Source of the DNA: Phaeobacter gallaeciensis
GTDB taxonomy: Bacteria > Pseudomonadota > Alphaproteobacteria > Rhodobacterales > Rhodobacteraceae
NCBI RefSeq assembly: GCF_001678945.1
Contig: NZ_CP015124.1
Coordinates: 3,997,726 to 4,061,725, forward strand
Direction of reading: 5' to 3'
DNA length: 64,000 bases
In this document: positions 34,254 to 43,916 of the stretch, piece by piece
How positions within the stretch are numbered: position 1 is the first letter of the stretch
Layout of the letters: each line of letters starts with the position of its first letter
Translations under genes and position numbers: made by a program
The notes under the pieces: generated by a model
What the model was told of the DNA's origin: nothing
Database searches by the model: none
Seen by the model: the letters and a program-made list of their open reading frames with translations, nothing else

Positions 34254-35690
34254 TCAATCCCTCAGGCTTTCTTCACGCAGACCATCGGCCAGCAGGTTCA
34301 GACCCAGTACCAGGCTCAGCAGAGCGATGGCGGGGGGCAGGGCCGGGTGCAGGTAGATCGACAAGAGCTTGCGGCCCTCGTTGATGGTCGATCCCCAGTC
34401 CGGGCTTTCGGGCGGCAGGCCAAGGCCGAAGAAACCCAGAGTCCCAAGAAGGATGGTCGTGTAGCCAATGCGCAGGCAAAAATCGACGATCAGCGGCCCG
34501 CGGGCGTTCGGCAGAACCTCCCACAGCATGATGTACCAGGGACGCTCACCCCGGGTCTGCGCGGCGGCCACGTAATCGCGGGTCTTGATGTCCATCGTTA
34601 GGCCCCGCACGATGCGGAACACGGTGGGTGAGTTCACGAAGACCACCGAGACAAAGACCACAAGGATTCCGCCCGGAATGTCGAACAGATCCACCGGCCA
34701 GAAGTCGATCTTGGATCCCTTGGCATTGATCAAGGACATATAGAGCACGAACAGCGGCGCTAGAACGACAGCTAGGATGATGATGTTCTTCTTGGGCTGC
34801 GTCCTGTAGCGAGCATTCAGCAGCACCCCGAAGAATACCATCGGGAAGGCAAAGAGCACCACCGCCATATATTGCGGCAGGCCGGTCTCGACGATCTCGG
34901 GGGTTACCATCAGGTAGAACAGCAGGATCACCGGGAAGGCCAGGATCAGGTTGGCGAGGAAGGACAGGAAGGTGTCCAGTTTGCCGCCATAGTATCCGGC
35001 CGGCAGCCCTAGGGTGATCCCCACCATGAAGGCAAAGGTCGTCGCCAGCGGGGCAATTTTCACCACCTCCCAGGAACCTTTGACCATCCGGCTGAACACA
35101 TCCCGCGCCAGGTTGTCACCGCCAAGGAGATACCATTGGAACTCGCCTTCTTCGGCGCCGCGCAGGGGCGTGCCGGGGGCTTTGTTTTTCATGCCCGACG
35201 CCTGCGACAGCGCATCATGGGTGGCCAGCATGTCAAAGGCCGCAAAAAAGCCGGTGAAGACCCAGAACATGACAAGGCCAAAGCCGATCATGCCGATGGG
35301 GCTGTCAAACAGCTTGCCATAAAGGCCAAGACGCCGCTTGAAGGTGATGGAAACGGCATAAAGCACCACAAGGGCGATCCAGACCGGCAGCATCTGCTGC
35401 GACAGGGCGCCGATGATTCCCGCGCCGGTGCCCATCACGAGGCCAAGCAGCAGATAGGCCAAAAGGATGACGGCCGAGGCCAGGAAGGTGAGGCGCACGG
35501 CCAGCGCGGCAAGGCCCTGCGGCCCGGCCGACAGGCTGAGCGTACCGCCTGCGTTGGTAATAGCGCGTTCCTCGGGGGTGACCGCGCCGATGATGATCCA
35601 AAGAAGGATCGAGATTGCCAGTAGTCCCAAAGCCGCAAACAGAAGCGGGTTGAGAAAGGCGATTGATCCGGTCCAGCTGAGTGGTTCCAT
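34254..35690 (-). CDS. ABC transporter permease (DppC type), enlarged
   Basis: A 478-residue membrane protein, clearly longer than the usual roughly 300. The added N-terminal 130 residues hold three hydrophobic segments; the core begins near 130 with LFDSPIGMIGFGLVM and GGDNLARDVFSRMVKGSW, the standard DppC opening. About 60 extra residues (near 275-335) sit inside the core. The cytoplasmic EAA loop, which docks on the ATPase, is recognisable as DYVAAAQTRGERPWYIML near 370-387. It forms the channel with the partner permease encoded at 35706-36752, 15 bases away. Confidence 0.9.
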   Translation of the reverse strand: MEPLSWTGSIAFLNPLLFAALGLLAISILLWIIIGAVTPEERAITNAGGTLSLSAGPQGLAALAVRLTFLASAVILLAYLLLGLVMGTGAGIIGALSQQMLPVWIALVVLYAVSITFKRRLGLYGKLFDSPIGMIGFGLVMFWVFTGFFAAFDMLATHDALSQASGMKNKAPGTPLRGAEEGEFQWYLLGGDNLARDVFSRMVKGSWEVVKIAPLATTFAFMVGITLGLPAGYYGGKLDTFLSFLANLILAFPVILLFYLMVTPEIVETGLPQYMAVVLFAFPMVFFGVLLNARYRTQPKKNIIILAVVLAPLFVLYMSLINAKGSKIDFWPVDLFDIPGGILVVFVSVVFVNSPTVFRIVRGLTMDIKTRDYVAAAQTRGERPWYIMLWEVLPNARGPLIVDFCLRIGYTTILLGTLGFFGLGLPPESPDWGSTINEGRKLLSIYLHPALPPAIALLSLVLGLNLLADGLREESLRD

Positions 35691-35705
35691 AGTCTTTCTC
35701 CGTCT

Positions 35706-36752
35706 TCAGGAAATGCGAATGCGTGGGTTTAGGTAGACGTAGCCGATGTCCGAGATCAGCTGCGTGATCAACACCACGAGAACCGAGACGACCGAGACGC
35801 CCAGCAGCAGTTCGATATCGTTGTTGCCAGCGGCTTGTACCAGCGTCCAGCCAAAGCCCTTGTAGTTGAACAGGGTCTCAACGATCACCACGCCGTTCAG
35901 GAGCCAGGGGAACTGCAGCATGATCACGGTGAAAGGCGCGATCAGCGCGTTGCGCAGGGCATGTTTCATGACGATCTTGGGAAAGCTCACCCCTTTGAGC
36001 CGTGCGGTGCGGATATATTGCGCCGTCATCACCTCGGTCATCGAGGCGCGGGTCATGCGTGCGATATAGCCCATGCCATAAAGGGCGATAGTCAGAACCG
36101 GCAGCAGGAAGTTTTCGATGTTGGGGCTTTCCATCGCGCTGGTCGCGGTGCCCTTGAACCATTTGAGGCCGACGGCAGAGGATGAGAAAATAGCGATAAA
36201 CAGGACGCCCGAGACATATTCGGGCGTCGCCGTGGTGGTGATGGCAAAGGTCGACAGTGTTCGGTCGGTGGCAGAGCCTTCCTTCATGCCCGCCAGAACG
36301 CCAAGGATCAGCGCCGAGGGCACCATGACCAGCATCACCCAGAACATCAGCGTGCCCGTCAGCGACAGACGGGTGGCGATGATGGAACTGACCTCATCCT
36401 TGAACACCGTGGAATAACCCCAATAGCCCTGCAGGATGCCGCAGAACTGCGGGGCCTCCGCTGGGTCCATGCCCGGCGTGATGCAGCGGCCGGTGATGGT
36501 GCCATCCTCAGCCGTGTGCTGGTACGACGGCGCGAGGCCGATCCATTCCATGTATTTCTTTGGCGTGGATTGCAGGTAACCGCCCTTTTCCAGCCAGCTG
36601 GCCACGGCTTCGTCCGACATGCGGAAGTTGCCCTGGGTCTTGGCGAGTTTTTCAAGGTTCGGATAGAGGTTTGTCATGAAGAACACGACAAAGGTCAGAC
36701 AAAGCGCCGTCAGGATCATGACCCCGACGCGTCTGAGGATAAACAGTCCCAT
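35706..36752 (-). CDS. ABC transporter permease (DppB type)
   Basis: A 348-residue membrane protein; the ATG at 36750-36752 (MGLFILRRVGVM) is preferred over 36764 because GGGGG lies before it. Six hydrophobic segments are spread as in DppB/OppB. A periplasmic insert (about 35-125) with SWLEKGGYLQ and CGILQGYWGYS follows the first helix, typical of this subunit. The EAA loop is QYIRTARLKGVSFPKIVMKHALRN (shown split: QYIRTARLKG, SFPKIVMKHALRN). It pairs with the DppC-type permease downstream. A strong hairpin separates it from the substrate-binding protein gene. Confidence 0.92.
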   Translation of the reverse strand: MGLFILRRVGVMILTALCLTFVVFFMTNLYPNLEKLAKTQGNFRMSDEAVASWLEKGGYLQSTPKKYMEWIGLAPSYQHTAEDGTITGRCITPGMDPAEAPQFCGILQGYWGYSTVFKDEVSSIIATRLSLTGTLMFWVMLVMVPSALILGVLAGMKEGSATDRTLSTFAITTTATPEYVSGVLFIAIFSSSAVGLKWFKGTATSAMESPNIENFLLPVLTIALYGMGYIARMTRASMTEVMTAQYIRTARLKGVSFPKIVMKHALRNALIAPFTVIMLQFPWLLNGVVIVETLFNYKGFGWTLVQAAGNNDIELLLGVSVVSVLVVLITQLISDIGYVYLNPRIRIS

Positions 36753-36853
36753 GGATGCCCCCATTGGTGGCTATGCGCCCGGTTCAATGCCGCTGCGCTT
36801 TTGCTAGGCGCGGATGCGCCCTGTCTTTTGGCTGTGCTACGGGTCCAGCGGAA

Positions 36854-36878
36854 ACGGGCCGCGCGATGCGCGGCCCGT
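36854..36878. promoter_or_regulatory. Strong intra-operon hairpin between binding-protein and permease genes
   Basis: ACGGGCCGCGC (36854-36864) and GCGCGGCCCGT (36868-36878) form a perfect 11-bp stem with a 3-base loop, 11 bases after the binding-protein stop. There is no long T-run. Such hairpins often protect the upstream mRNA and lower expression of downstream permeases. Confidence 0.75.
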
Positions 36879-36889
36879 GCAGGTCCAGG

Positions 36890-38560
36890 TCAGGCTTTGA
36901 GAGCCCACTTGTAAAGCTGGGGCAGGTCCGCAATGTGCTTGTCGACACCGACCAGGGTATCCCGGTGGTGACGCATGGCGGTGCGCCAGTAAGGCTGGAT
37001 GGTGACGCCTTCGTCGATCATGATGGCTTGCAGTTTGCCCATCACTTCGCGGCGCTTGTCGGCATCTGCGATCGAGTTGGCCTCGGCCAGCAGAGCGTCG
37101 AACTCGGCATTTGCAAAGCCGCTTTCGTTCCAGGCCTCGCCCGAGCGATAGGCCAGTGCCAGAACCTGAGTGCCCAGCGGGCGGTGGTTCCAGTTGGTCG
37201 AGGAGAAGGGATATTTCACCCAGTCGTTCCAGAAGGTGGAACCGGGCAGGATGGTCCGCTTCACGTTGATGCCTGCATCGCGCAGCTGGGCTGCCACCGC
37301 ATCGGTGGTGTTGCGGCGCCAGTCATCGTCGATCGACAGCAGCTCGTGCTCGTAATCGCCCATGCCTGCTTCATCCATCAGGGCCTTGGCCTTGGCGGGG
37401 TCATAGGGGATACGGGTGACGCTGGGGTCGTGCTCCGGGTGCATCGGGCCGACGTGGCAGTTGTCTGCCGGGATGCCGTAGCCGGACATGCCCAGTTCAA
37501 GGCAGACGTTGTTGTCGACTGCCATGGCCAGAGCCTGGCGCACGCGCTTGTCAGCATAGGGCTTCATGCCATCGACTTCGGCCAGCTGGTTCGGGCGGAT
37601 GACGATGGTAAAGCCGGAGGGGATTTCCGATCGGGTCAGGCCGATGCTGTCGAAGATGTCGACATATTCACCGACCGACTCCCAGTTCATGTCGATTTCT
37701 TCGGCCTCGAAGGCGGCCAGGAAGGCGGCCGGATCGGTGCCGTAGTCGATGAACTCGATGCGGTCCAGATGGCCGCCCTTGCCAGCGGCGTAGCCCCACC
37801 ACTCGTGGTCCTCGTTGCGCACCAGCACACCCTTGACGCCGACTTCCATGCTCTCGGGCAGCATGTAACCGGTACCGATCGGGTTCTCCAGCATGGTTGC
37901 GGCGTCATGACTGGCATGGGTGATGGCTGCGGGATAGTCCGCCATGCCGGGGATGATGGTGATGTCCGGCGTGTTGGTCTTCAGCATCACGGTGTGGCTG
38001 TCCACCACGGTGATGGCGCCATCTGCGGCCTTGCCAGTGGCTTCGTCGATCAGCGATGCCATGCGGCCTGCCATCGAGTTGCCTTCGACGCTCTTGTCAC
38101 ACCAGCCGGCGATGTTGCGAGCCACGTCCTCGGCGGTGAAATCGTCGCCGTTGTTCCATTTGACGCCCTTGCGGACGTTCAGGGTGTATTCGGTCGCATC
38201 GGCATTGGCGCTCCAGCTTTCCAGCAGCATCGGGCCGAAAGAGCCGTCGCTGTTGTATTCGACCAGATATTCCAGCCAGCCGGCGGTAAAGGTCGCGATC
38301 TGGGTCCAGTCAAAAGTGCGCGGATCCTTGAGCGCACGGACCTCCATCTGCATACGCAGGGTGCCACCCTTCTGGGCATGTGCAGCGGCCTGCACCGGGG
38401 CCTCCAGACCGATCAGCCCATAGGCGGCTGCGGCGCTGACGCCCAGTGCGGTGGAGCGGGCCAGGAATTCACGGCGGCTCAGTTTGCCGTTTTTGACTTC
38501 CTCGGCATGCATCTGGGCGGCCCAGTGGATCGGCGCGCCGGTGGTGGTATCGTTGTTCAT
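36890..38560 (-). CDS. ABC transporter substrate-binding protein (family 5, oligopeptide type), Tat signal
   Basis: A 556-residue periplasmic protein from ATG 38560 behind GGAG; the frame extends to 38674 without a ribosome site. A twin-arginine signal [19 protein letters not shown] (near 27-45) follows a 25-residue hydrophilic leader, so it is exported folded. The mature part is a family 5 solute-binding protein: [20 protein letters not shown], then [22 protein letters not shown] and [14 protein letters not shown]. Such proteins bind peptides, opines, nickel or sugars oligomers; the substrate cannot be assigned. It is the first gene of the importer operon. Confidence 0.92.
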   Translation of the reverse strand: MNNDTTTGAPIHWAAQMHAEEVKNGKLSRREFLARSTALGVSAAAAYGLIGLEAPVQAAAHAQKGGTLRMQMEVRALKDPRTFDWTQIATFTAGWLEYLVEYNSDGSFGPMLLESWSANADATEYTLNVRKGVKWNNGDDFTAEDVARNIAGWCDKSVEGNSMAGRMASLIDEATGKAADGAITVVDSHTVMLKTNTPDITIIPGMADYPAAITHASHDAATMLENPIGTGYMLPESMEVGVKGVLVRNEDHEWWGYAAGKGGHLDRIEFIDYGTDPAAFLAAFEAEEIDMNWESVGEYVDIFDSIGLTRSEIPSGFTIVIRPNQLAEVDGMKPYADKRVRQALAMAVDNNVCLELGMSGYGIPADNCHVGPMHPEHDPSVTRIPYDPAKAKALMDEAGMGDYEHELLSIDDDWRRNTTDAVAAQLRDAGINVKRTILPGSTFWNDWVKYPFSSTNWNHRPLGTQVLALAYRSGEAWNESGFANAEFDALLAEANSIADADKRREVMGKLQAIMIDEGVTIQPYWRTAMRHHRDTLVGVDKHIADLPQLYKWALKA

Positions 38561-38880
38561 ACGGATCTCCCTGTTTGCACCAACAGGACGCTTGGCCCTG
38601 CCTCGAGGTGGCGATGGTATGTCCGGATTGCGGTCCGGAAAGGTGCTATTTTTGAATTTCGCCGTCTCACGCACCTATTCGGCCTCATAAGGCGGCTTAG
38701 GTCAATGCACAGATTCGGCGGAATACGGCAGAAAAGCGACCTTTTTTGCGTCGTTTTCGTATATTCGCGGTGGGTCGCGCCACAGGACTGGGCAGAAGTG
38801 CCCAGTTCTCCGCAGGGTTGAGGTGCAAACGGGGGCCTGGGCCGACTCACGACGGCAGGTCGCGGGCAGAGGCTGGAACG
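38561..38880. other. Regulatory gap upstream of the ABC importer operon
   Basis: A 320-base non-coding stretch. It has a pair of GTCCGGA repeats (38621-38627, 38633-38639), each containing the palindrome TCCGGA, about 70 bases before the binding-protein start, and a perfect 8-bp hairpin ACTGGGCA (38786-38793) / TGCCCAGT (38798-38805). The hairpin lies 76 bases past the AraC gene stop and may end that transcript, although a T-run is missing. No gene was seen. Confidence 0.5.
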
Positions 38881-39702
38881 TTACTGGGGAATAGCGGCTT
38901 TGCGCGCCTTCTTGCGCAGGGCGCTTGGTGTCTCACCGGTGTGCTGGGTGATGAAGCGAGTGAAATAGGCGGCGCTGCCGAACCCCAGTTGGGCGGCGAT
39001 GTCGCGCATGGCCAGATCGCTTGAAATCAGCAGGCTCCGGGCCGCGTGAAGCTGCCGCTCTGTCAGCAGCGTGGCGGCAGTCTTACCGGTTTCCGCCTTG
39101 CAGACACGGGTCAGGTGGGTCGGCGTCACGTTCAGCGCAGCGGCGTGATCCGCCATGCTGGCGTGATCGTCGAAATAGGTTACCACCCGCTTGCAATAGG
39201 CCTGTGACAGGCGCCGCGCGGCGTTTGGTTTCACCGGGGGCAGGGGGCCGGAGGGGGGCTGACGGCGCAGCTGGATGCTGATCAGATCGGTGTAGGACTG
39301 CATGGCCCGGCGCCACAGGGCAGGATGAGTGGATTGTTCGACCGACACCGCCTCAAGCAGGCTGTTGAGACGCGCTTGCTCGACCGGGTCGTTGAACTTC
39401 AGGTGTAGCGGCTCGGGCGGCATCGACACGGGCGCGGTGGCAGGCACGATCAGGGCCTGACCCAGGCATTGGCGTCCGAATTCCACTGACCACAGATTGC
39501 CGGCCGGAAAGAACAGCGCCGTATGCGCGCCAAACCCGCGCCGGTGCCCATCCATCAGAAAACGACCCTGTCCGCGTGTGATCCAGATCAGCACATGCTC
39601 GGCGCGATCATGCGCAAGTTCTGTTTGCCAAGGACCGTCTGGGTAGAGACGCGAAAGCGGCGAAACGTGAAGATCTTCGGCTGGTTTCGGGTCGAATGGC
39701 AT
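38881..39702 (-). CDS. AraC-family transcriptional regulator
   Basis: A 273-residue regulator. The N-terminal half (about 1-150) is a cupin-like sensing domain with HVLIWITRGQGRFLMDGHRRG. The C-terminal 100 residues have two helix-turn-helix motifs, HAAALNVTPTHLTRVCKAETG and AMRDIAAQLGFGSAAYFTRF (split from its continuation), followed by FITQHTGETPSALRKKAR, the AraC signature. It sits directly upstream of the ABC importer operon on the same strand, so it may regulate uptake; the ligand is unknown. miaA lies upstream on the same strand after a 125-base gap. Confidence 0.9.
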   Translation of the reverse strand: MPFDPKPAEDLHVSPLSRLYPDGPWQTELAHDRAEHVLIWITRGQGRFLMDGHRRGFGAHTALFFPAGNLWSVEFGRQCLGQALIVPATAPVSMPPEPLHLKFNDPVEQARLNSLLEAVSVEQSTHPALWRRAMQSYTDLISIQLRRQPPSGPLPPVKPNAARRLSQAYCKRVVTYFDDHASMADHAAALNVTPTHLTRVCKAETGKTAATLLTERQLHAARSLLISSDLAMRDIAAQLGFGSAAYFTRFITQHTGETPSALRKKARKAAIPQ

Positions 39703-39827
39703 GAGATGTTACATAGATTTACTTAAACTTTATCGATGTAACAGCGCATGAAAATGTGATTCTGGCAAGTTCCTGCCGAAGAAGGTTAAAAATTGATAAA
39801 TTTGTGCCTCTTACCTGCACCTGCCGT

Positions 39828-40706
39828 TTAGCTGAGCTGATAGCCGATCTCGGGGGAGATTTTCCGCCATTTCTCCATGCGGGCACGGAACCAGGTGCGC
39901 TGCCGTTTGGCGAACCGGCGGGTGGCAATCGCGGCGCTTTCCTCCGCCTCCTCCAGCGTCATTCTGCCAGTGGCATAGGCCATGAGTTCCGGCGCGCCGA
40001 TCGCCTTGCAGGAGGGCAGGCTGGGGTCGAACCGATCTCGCATGGCCTCGACTTCATCCATGGCGCCCTGATCCAGCATGGCGCGGAACCGTTTGCGGAT
40101 GCGTGCCTCCAGCCAGTCCTTACTGCTTTCCAGCACCAACGCACTGCAGGCGTTCAGCGGCAGGGGCGGCGGCGGGGTGTCATCCTGCCAATCGGCCAGC
40201 GCCCGTCCCGTGGCGGTCAGCACCTCCCAGGCGCGCTGCACGCGGGCACGGTTCTGCACATCGATGCGGGCCGCGGTCTGGGGATCAAGCGCCGACAGCA
40301 AGTCTTCGAGCGACATCGAATCGCCCTCGGCCCGGACTTCTGCAGGTGTGGGCGGGATTTCAGCCATACCTTCGGTCAAGGCGTTGAAATAAAGGCCGGT
40401 TCCGCCGACGATGATCGGCCGCTGCGTTCCTGACAGCAGCGGCACCACCTCCCGCAGCCAGTGACCGGCGGAATAGGGCGCATCATAGGCCACATGCCCA
40501 TAAAGCCGGTGCGGCGCGCGGGCCTCTTCCTCGACAGAAGGGCGGGCGGTAACGATCCGCCAACAGTCGAACACCTGGCTGGCATCGGCATTGACTACCA
40601 CACCGCCTTGTTTTTCCGCAATTTCCAGCGCGAGCGCGGATTTCCCCGAGGCCGTTGGGCCAGCGATCAGAACGGGCCTATCCGGATCGATGCGAAGTTC
40701 TGTCAT
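39828..40706 (-). CDS. miaA: tRNA dimethylallyltransferase
   Basis: A 292-residue enzyme that adds a dimethylallyl group to A37 of tRNAs reading codons that begin with U, the first step to ms2i6A. P-loop [15 protein letters not shown] (residues 16-30) and [19 protein letters not shown] (near 39-57) match MiaA, as do [19 protein letters not shown], and the C-terminal [13 protein letters not shown] tRNA-binding region. Slightly shorter than the E. coli enzyme. It is divergent from pyrH, 132 bases apart. Confidence 0.94.
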   Translation of the reverse strand: MTELRIDPDRPVLIAGPTASGKSALALEIAEKQGGVVVNADASQVFDCWRIVTARPSVEEEARAPHRLYGHVAYDAPYSAGHWLREVVPLLSGTQRPIIVGGTGLYFNALTEGMAEIPPTPAEVRAEGDSMSLEDLLSALDPQTAARIDVQNRARVQRAWEVLTATGRALADWQDDTPPPPLPLNACSALVLESSKDWLEARIRKRFRAMLDQGAMDEVEAMRDRFDPSLPSCKAIGAPELMAYATGRMTLEEAEESAAIATRRFAKRQRTWFRARMEKWRKISPEIGYQLS

Positions 40707-40838
40707 GTCAGCCTGTCCTCACCGGGGGCGGATTTGTTATACTCCGGGGAAGAAAAGGCGCCTGGCCTGCATTGATCCTGCCGGTGATTTGCTTCATTTT
40801 GCGGCGCAAATTAACCCCGTCATATTCCGGAGCGCAAC

Positions 40839-41585
40839 ATGCCCCAAGAAATCGAAACACCGGCCGCCACTTCGGCCGTTGCCTATAAACGTGTCATGCT
40901 GAAAATCTCCGGGGAGGCGCTGATGGGGGATCAGGGCTTTGGCCTGCATCCGCCGACCGTGGAGCGGATCGCCAAAGAGGTGAAGTCGGTGCACGACATG
41001 GGCGTCGAGATCTGCATGGTCATCGGCGGCGGCAATATCTTCCGGGGCCTGTCCGGCGCTGCGCAGGGCATGGAACGCACCACAGCTGACTATATGGGGA
41101 TGCTGGCGACGGTGATGAACGCCCTTGGCATGCAGGCCGCTCTGGAATCGCTTGGCGTCTTCACCCGGGTGATCAGCGCCATTCCGATGGATCAGGTCTG
41201 CGAGCCCTATATCCGCCGCCGCGCCGTGCGCCACCTTGAGAAGAAGCGGGTCTGCATCTTCGCGGCCGGCACCGGTAACCCCTATTTCACCACCGACACT
41301 GCGGCGACGCTGCGTGCCAATGAAATGGCCTGCGAGGCGATCTTCAAGGGCACCAAGGTCGATGGCGTCTATGACAAGGATCCGGTGAAGTTCGACGACG
41401 CCAAGCGCTATGACACCGTCAGTTATGACGATGTGCTGGCCAAACGCCTGGGCGTGATGGATGCCTCGGCGATTGCTCTGGCGCGCGACAACAGCCTGCC
41501 GATCATCGTCTTCTCGCTGGATGAGCCTGGCGGGTTCCGGGGCATCCTGGCCGGCGAGGGGACGTACACCAAGGTTCAGGGCTGA
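40839..41585 (+). CDS. pyrH: Uridylate kinase (UMP kinase)
   Basis: A 248-residue hexameric kinase making UDP from UMP. The ATP/UMP site starts [16 protein letters not shown] (near 13-28); the glycine-rich loop is [10 protein letters not shown] (near 60-69); the UMP-binding [13 protein letters not shown] is at about 146-158; and [10 protein letters not shown] (near 177-186) is the lid region. GGAGCG precedes the start. A strong terminator follows, so pyrH is separable from frr, which lies 212 bases downstream, though the pyrH-frr-uppS-cdsA gene order is standard. Confidence 0.96.
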   Translation: MPQEIETPAATSAVAYKRVMLKISGEALMGDQGFGLHPPTVERIAKEVKSVHDMGVEICMVIGGGNIFRGLSGAAQGMERTTADYMGMLATVMNALGMQAALESLGVFTRVISAIPMDQVCEPYIRRRAVRHLEKKRVCIFAAGTGNPYFTTDTAATLRANEMACEAIFKGTKVDGVYDKDPVKFDDAKRYDTVSYDDVLAKRLGVMDASAIALARDNSLPIIVFSLDEPGGFRGILAGEGTYTKVQG

Positions 41586-41608
41586 GCCGCAGTTGGTTTG
41601 ATAATGGC

Positions 41609-41647
41609 AAAAGACGCGTGTCCCGGCGGGAGGCGCGTCTTTTCGTT
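41609..41647 (+). terminator. Rho-independent terminator after pyrH
   Basis: AAAAGACGCG (41609-41618) pairs perfectly with CGCGTCTTTT (41634-41643); an inner TCCC/GGGA pair tightens the loop, and CGTTT follows. Confidence 0.85.
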
Positions 41648-41797
41648 TATGCAAGGGGTTGCAAGCCGGTATCAACGCTGTGGCTAGCTTCTGCCATCGG
41701 GCAGAGTGGCCGTCAGCGGGCCGAGATTGCTATACAATCTTGCGACAATCGCTTATGAGCGGTGTAAAGACCGCCTCAAGTCAGGGGAGAGAGCAGA

Positions 41798-42361
41798 ATG
41801 TCTGATGATTTTGAACTGGATACCGACGATCTGAAACGTCGCATGGATGGCGCCATGGCCAACCTGCGCACCGAGTTTGCCTCGCTGCGAACCGGCCGTG
41901 GCTCGGCTTCGATGCTGGATCCGGTGATGGTAGATGCCTATGGCTCGATGACGCCGATCAACCAGGTCGGCACCGTCAACGTGCCCGAGCCGCGCATGGT
42001 GACGATCAACGTTTGGGATAAATCCCTTGTTGGCAAAGTTGAAAAGGCGATCCGGGAATCCGGCCTTGGTATCAATCCGCAGTTGAACGGCACCATCATC
42101 ATGCTGCCGATTCCGGAGCTGAACGAAGAACGCCGCCGCGAGCTGACGAAGGTTGCCGGCCAATACGCTGAACACGCCCGTGTGTCGGTGCGCAACGTGC
42201 GCCGCGATGGCATGGATCAGATCAAGAAGGCCAAGGCTGATGGGATGTCCGAGGACGACCAGAAGTTCTGGGAAAGCGAAGTTCAGGATCTGACCGACGC
42301 GATGATCAAGGCCGTGGACGAGGCGCTGGAAAACAAGCAAGCCGAAATCATGCAGGTCTGA
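41798..42361 (+). CDS. frr: Ribosome recycling factor
   Basis: A 187-residue cytosolic factor that with EF-G splits post-termination ribosomes. The three-helix-bundle arm has [20 protein letters not shown] and [19 protein letters not shown]; the beta domain has [19 protein letters not shown]; the C-terminal helices carry [17 protein letters not shown]. Length and motifs are standard. GGGGAGAGAG stands before the ATG. A -10-like TATACAAT at 41731-41738 suggests a promoter of its own after the pyrH terminator; no good -35 was found. Confidence 0.97.
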   Translation: MSDDFELDTDDLKRRMDGAMANLRTEFASLRTGRGSASMLDPVMVDAYGSMTPINQVGTVNVPEPRMVTINVWDKSLVGKVEKAIRESGLGINPQLNGTIIMLPIPELNEERRRELTKVAGQYAEHARVSVRNVRRDGMDQIKKAKADGMSEDDQKFWESEVQDLTDAMIKAVDEALENKQAEIMQV

Positions 42362-42370
42362 CGCCCGGAT

Positions 42371-43129
42371 ATGGTCAGCAATACCGACACGGCGCCTTCC
42401 GAGGGCGCGTCCGAAGACGGCACGGGGCAGGGCCCACGCCATGTTGCCATCATCATGGATGGCAACGGCCGGTGGGCACAGTCCCGTGGCCGCCCGCGTC
42501 TGTTCGGGCACCACGCAGGCGCCAAACGGGTGCGGGAAATCGTCGAATGCTGTCCGTCCCTAGGCATCAAGTATCTGACCATATTTGCCTTTTCGACCGA
42601 GAACTGGAAACGGACGCAGGTCGAGGTCGCGGGCCTCATGAGCCTGTTCCGCCGCTATATCTCCAAGGAGATGAAGGCGCTGGCCGCGCGTAATGTACGG
42701 GTGCGTTTCATCGGGGATCGGGTGCGGCTTGATGCCAAGCTGATCCAGTTGATGGATCAGTTGGAAGAGGAAACCAAAGGTAACGACGGCACCAATCTCA
42801 CAATTGCCCTGAACTATGGTGGGCGGGACGAGGTGGCCCGCGCCACGAAACGGCTAGCGCAGGATGTTGCGGCTGGAAAACTATCTCCTGACGATGTGGA
42901 CGAGGAAACCCTGCCGAAATACCTCGATACCCATGTGCTGCCGGATCCCGATCTGGTGATCCGCACCAGCGGTGAGGCACGGATTTCCAACTTCCTGCTG
43001 TGGCAATCTGCCTATGCGGAGTATGAGTTCATCGACACGCTCTGGCCGGATTTCACCGCCGAAGAACTGGGGCGCCTGTGCCGGGGCTATGGCGCCCGTG
43101 ACAGACGTTTTGGCGCGGTGAAGACATGA
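42371..43129 (+). CDS. uppS: Isoprenyl transferase (undecaprenyl diphosphate synthase)
   Basis: A 252-residue cis-prenyltransferase that builds the C55 lipid carrier for peptidoglycan and other envelope polymers. The catalytic loop HVAIIMDGNGRWAQSRGRP is at about 25-43; YLTIFAFSTENWKR (near 73-86), NLTIALNYGGRDE (near 138-150) and PDLVIRTSGEARISNFLLW (near 195-213) are the other family blocks. The first 20 residues are an extra acidic segment. It begins nine bases after frr and its stop overlaps cdsA by four bases. Confidence 0.96.
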   Translation: MVSNTDTAPSEGASEDGTGQGPRHVAIIMDGNGRWAQSRGRPRLFGHHAGAKRVREIVECCPSLGIKYLTIFAFSTENWKRTQVEVAGLMSLFRRYISKEMKALAARNVRVRFIGDRVRLDAKLIQLMDQLEEETKGNDGTNLTIALNYGGRDEVARATKRLAQDVAAGKLSPDDVDEETLPKYLDTHVLPDPDLVIRTSGEARISNFLLWQSAYAEYEFIDTLWPDFTAEELGRLCRGYGARDRRFGAVKT

Positions 43130-43899
43130 GCGCGGGACGTTGGTCCGACCTGATGCCGCGCTTGCTGTCTGCGGTCGTCATGCTTGTTGTAGGCGCCGTG
43201 GAAATCTGGCTGGGTGGCATCTGGTTTGCTGTGCTCATCGCTGCCGCTTGTGGTGGTATGATCTGGGAACTTGTCCGGATGCTGGCGCCCGAAAAGACCG
43301 GGCAGGCGCTGCAACTGGGGGCAATGTCAGCCATTGCGGTGCTGGGCGCGACCCTGCTGCCGCCGGTCTGGGGCATGCCTCTGCTGGTGTCTCCGATCCT
43401 TGGTGGCATGTTTCAACTGCCCGTTGCCGCTCGCTTGCGGTTCGGGCTGTTTGGTCTCTGGATCGTTTGCGCCGGCTTTACCTTTGTATGGCTGCGCAAC
43501 GAAATGGGCGCTGCATGGCTGTTGTGGCTGATCGGGGTTGTCGTTGCCACTGATGTGGCAGGCTATTTTGCCGGAAAGATGATCGGCGGGCCAAAGCTCT
43601 GGCCGCGTGTCAGCCCCAAGAAAACCTGGTCTGGATCTTCGGCTGGCTGGATCGCTGCGGCGGTTGTCGGGGCCTTCTTCAGCGAAGCCTCGGGGCTGGG
43701 CATGGGCGCGATTGTCCTGTCGGTTGTCATGTCGATGGCCAGCCAAGCGGGCGACATCGCGGAAAGCGCTCTGAAGCGGAAGACCGGCGTCAAGGATTCC
43801 AGCGCGCTTATTCCCGGTCACGGTGGCCTTTTTGACCGGTTCGACGGGATGCTCGGGGCGGCGGCGGCCTTCCTGATCTTCGTGACATTTCTGGGATAG
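43126..43899 (+). CDS. cdsA: Phosphatidate cytidylyltransferase
   Basis: A 257-residue inner-membrane enzyme that makes CDP-diacylglycerol, the precursor of all glycerophospholipids. Seven or so hydrophobic segments; the C-terminal signature begins with DVAGYFAGKMIGGPKLWPRVSPKKTW (split: DVAGYFAGKMIGGPK, SPKKTWSGSSAG) and ends with KRKTGVKDSSALIPGHGG then DRFDGMLGA, containing the metal-binding Asp residues. Start overlaps uppS (ATGA). The C-terminus runs close to dxr, 17 bases apart. Confidence 0.95.
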   Translation: MSAGRWSDLMPRLLSAVVMLVVGAVEIWLGGIWFAVLIAAACGGMIWELVRMLAPEKTGQALQLGAMSAIAVLGATLLPPVWGMPLLVSPILGGMFQLPVAARLRFGLFGLWIVCAGFTFVWLRNEMGAAWLLWLIGVVVATDVAGYFAGKMIGGPKLWPRVSPKKTWSGSSAGWIAAAVVGAFFSEASGLGMGAIVLSVVMSMASQAGDIAESALKRKTGVKDSSALIPGHGGLFDRFDGMLGAAAAFLIFVTFLG

Positions 43900-43916
43900 C
43901 CTTGTAGGGCATGACC

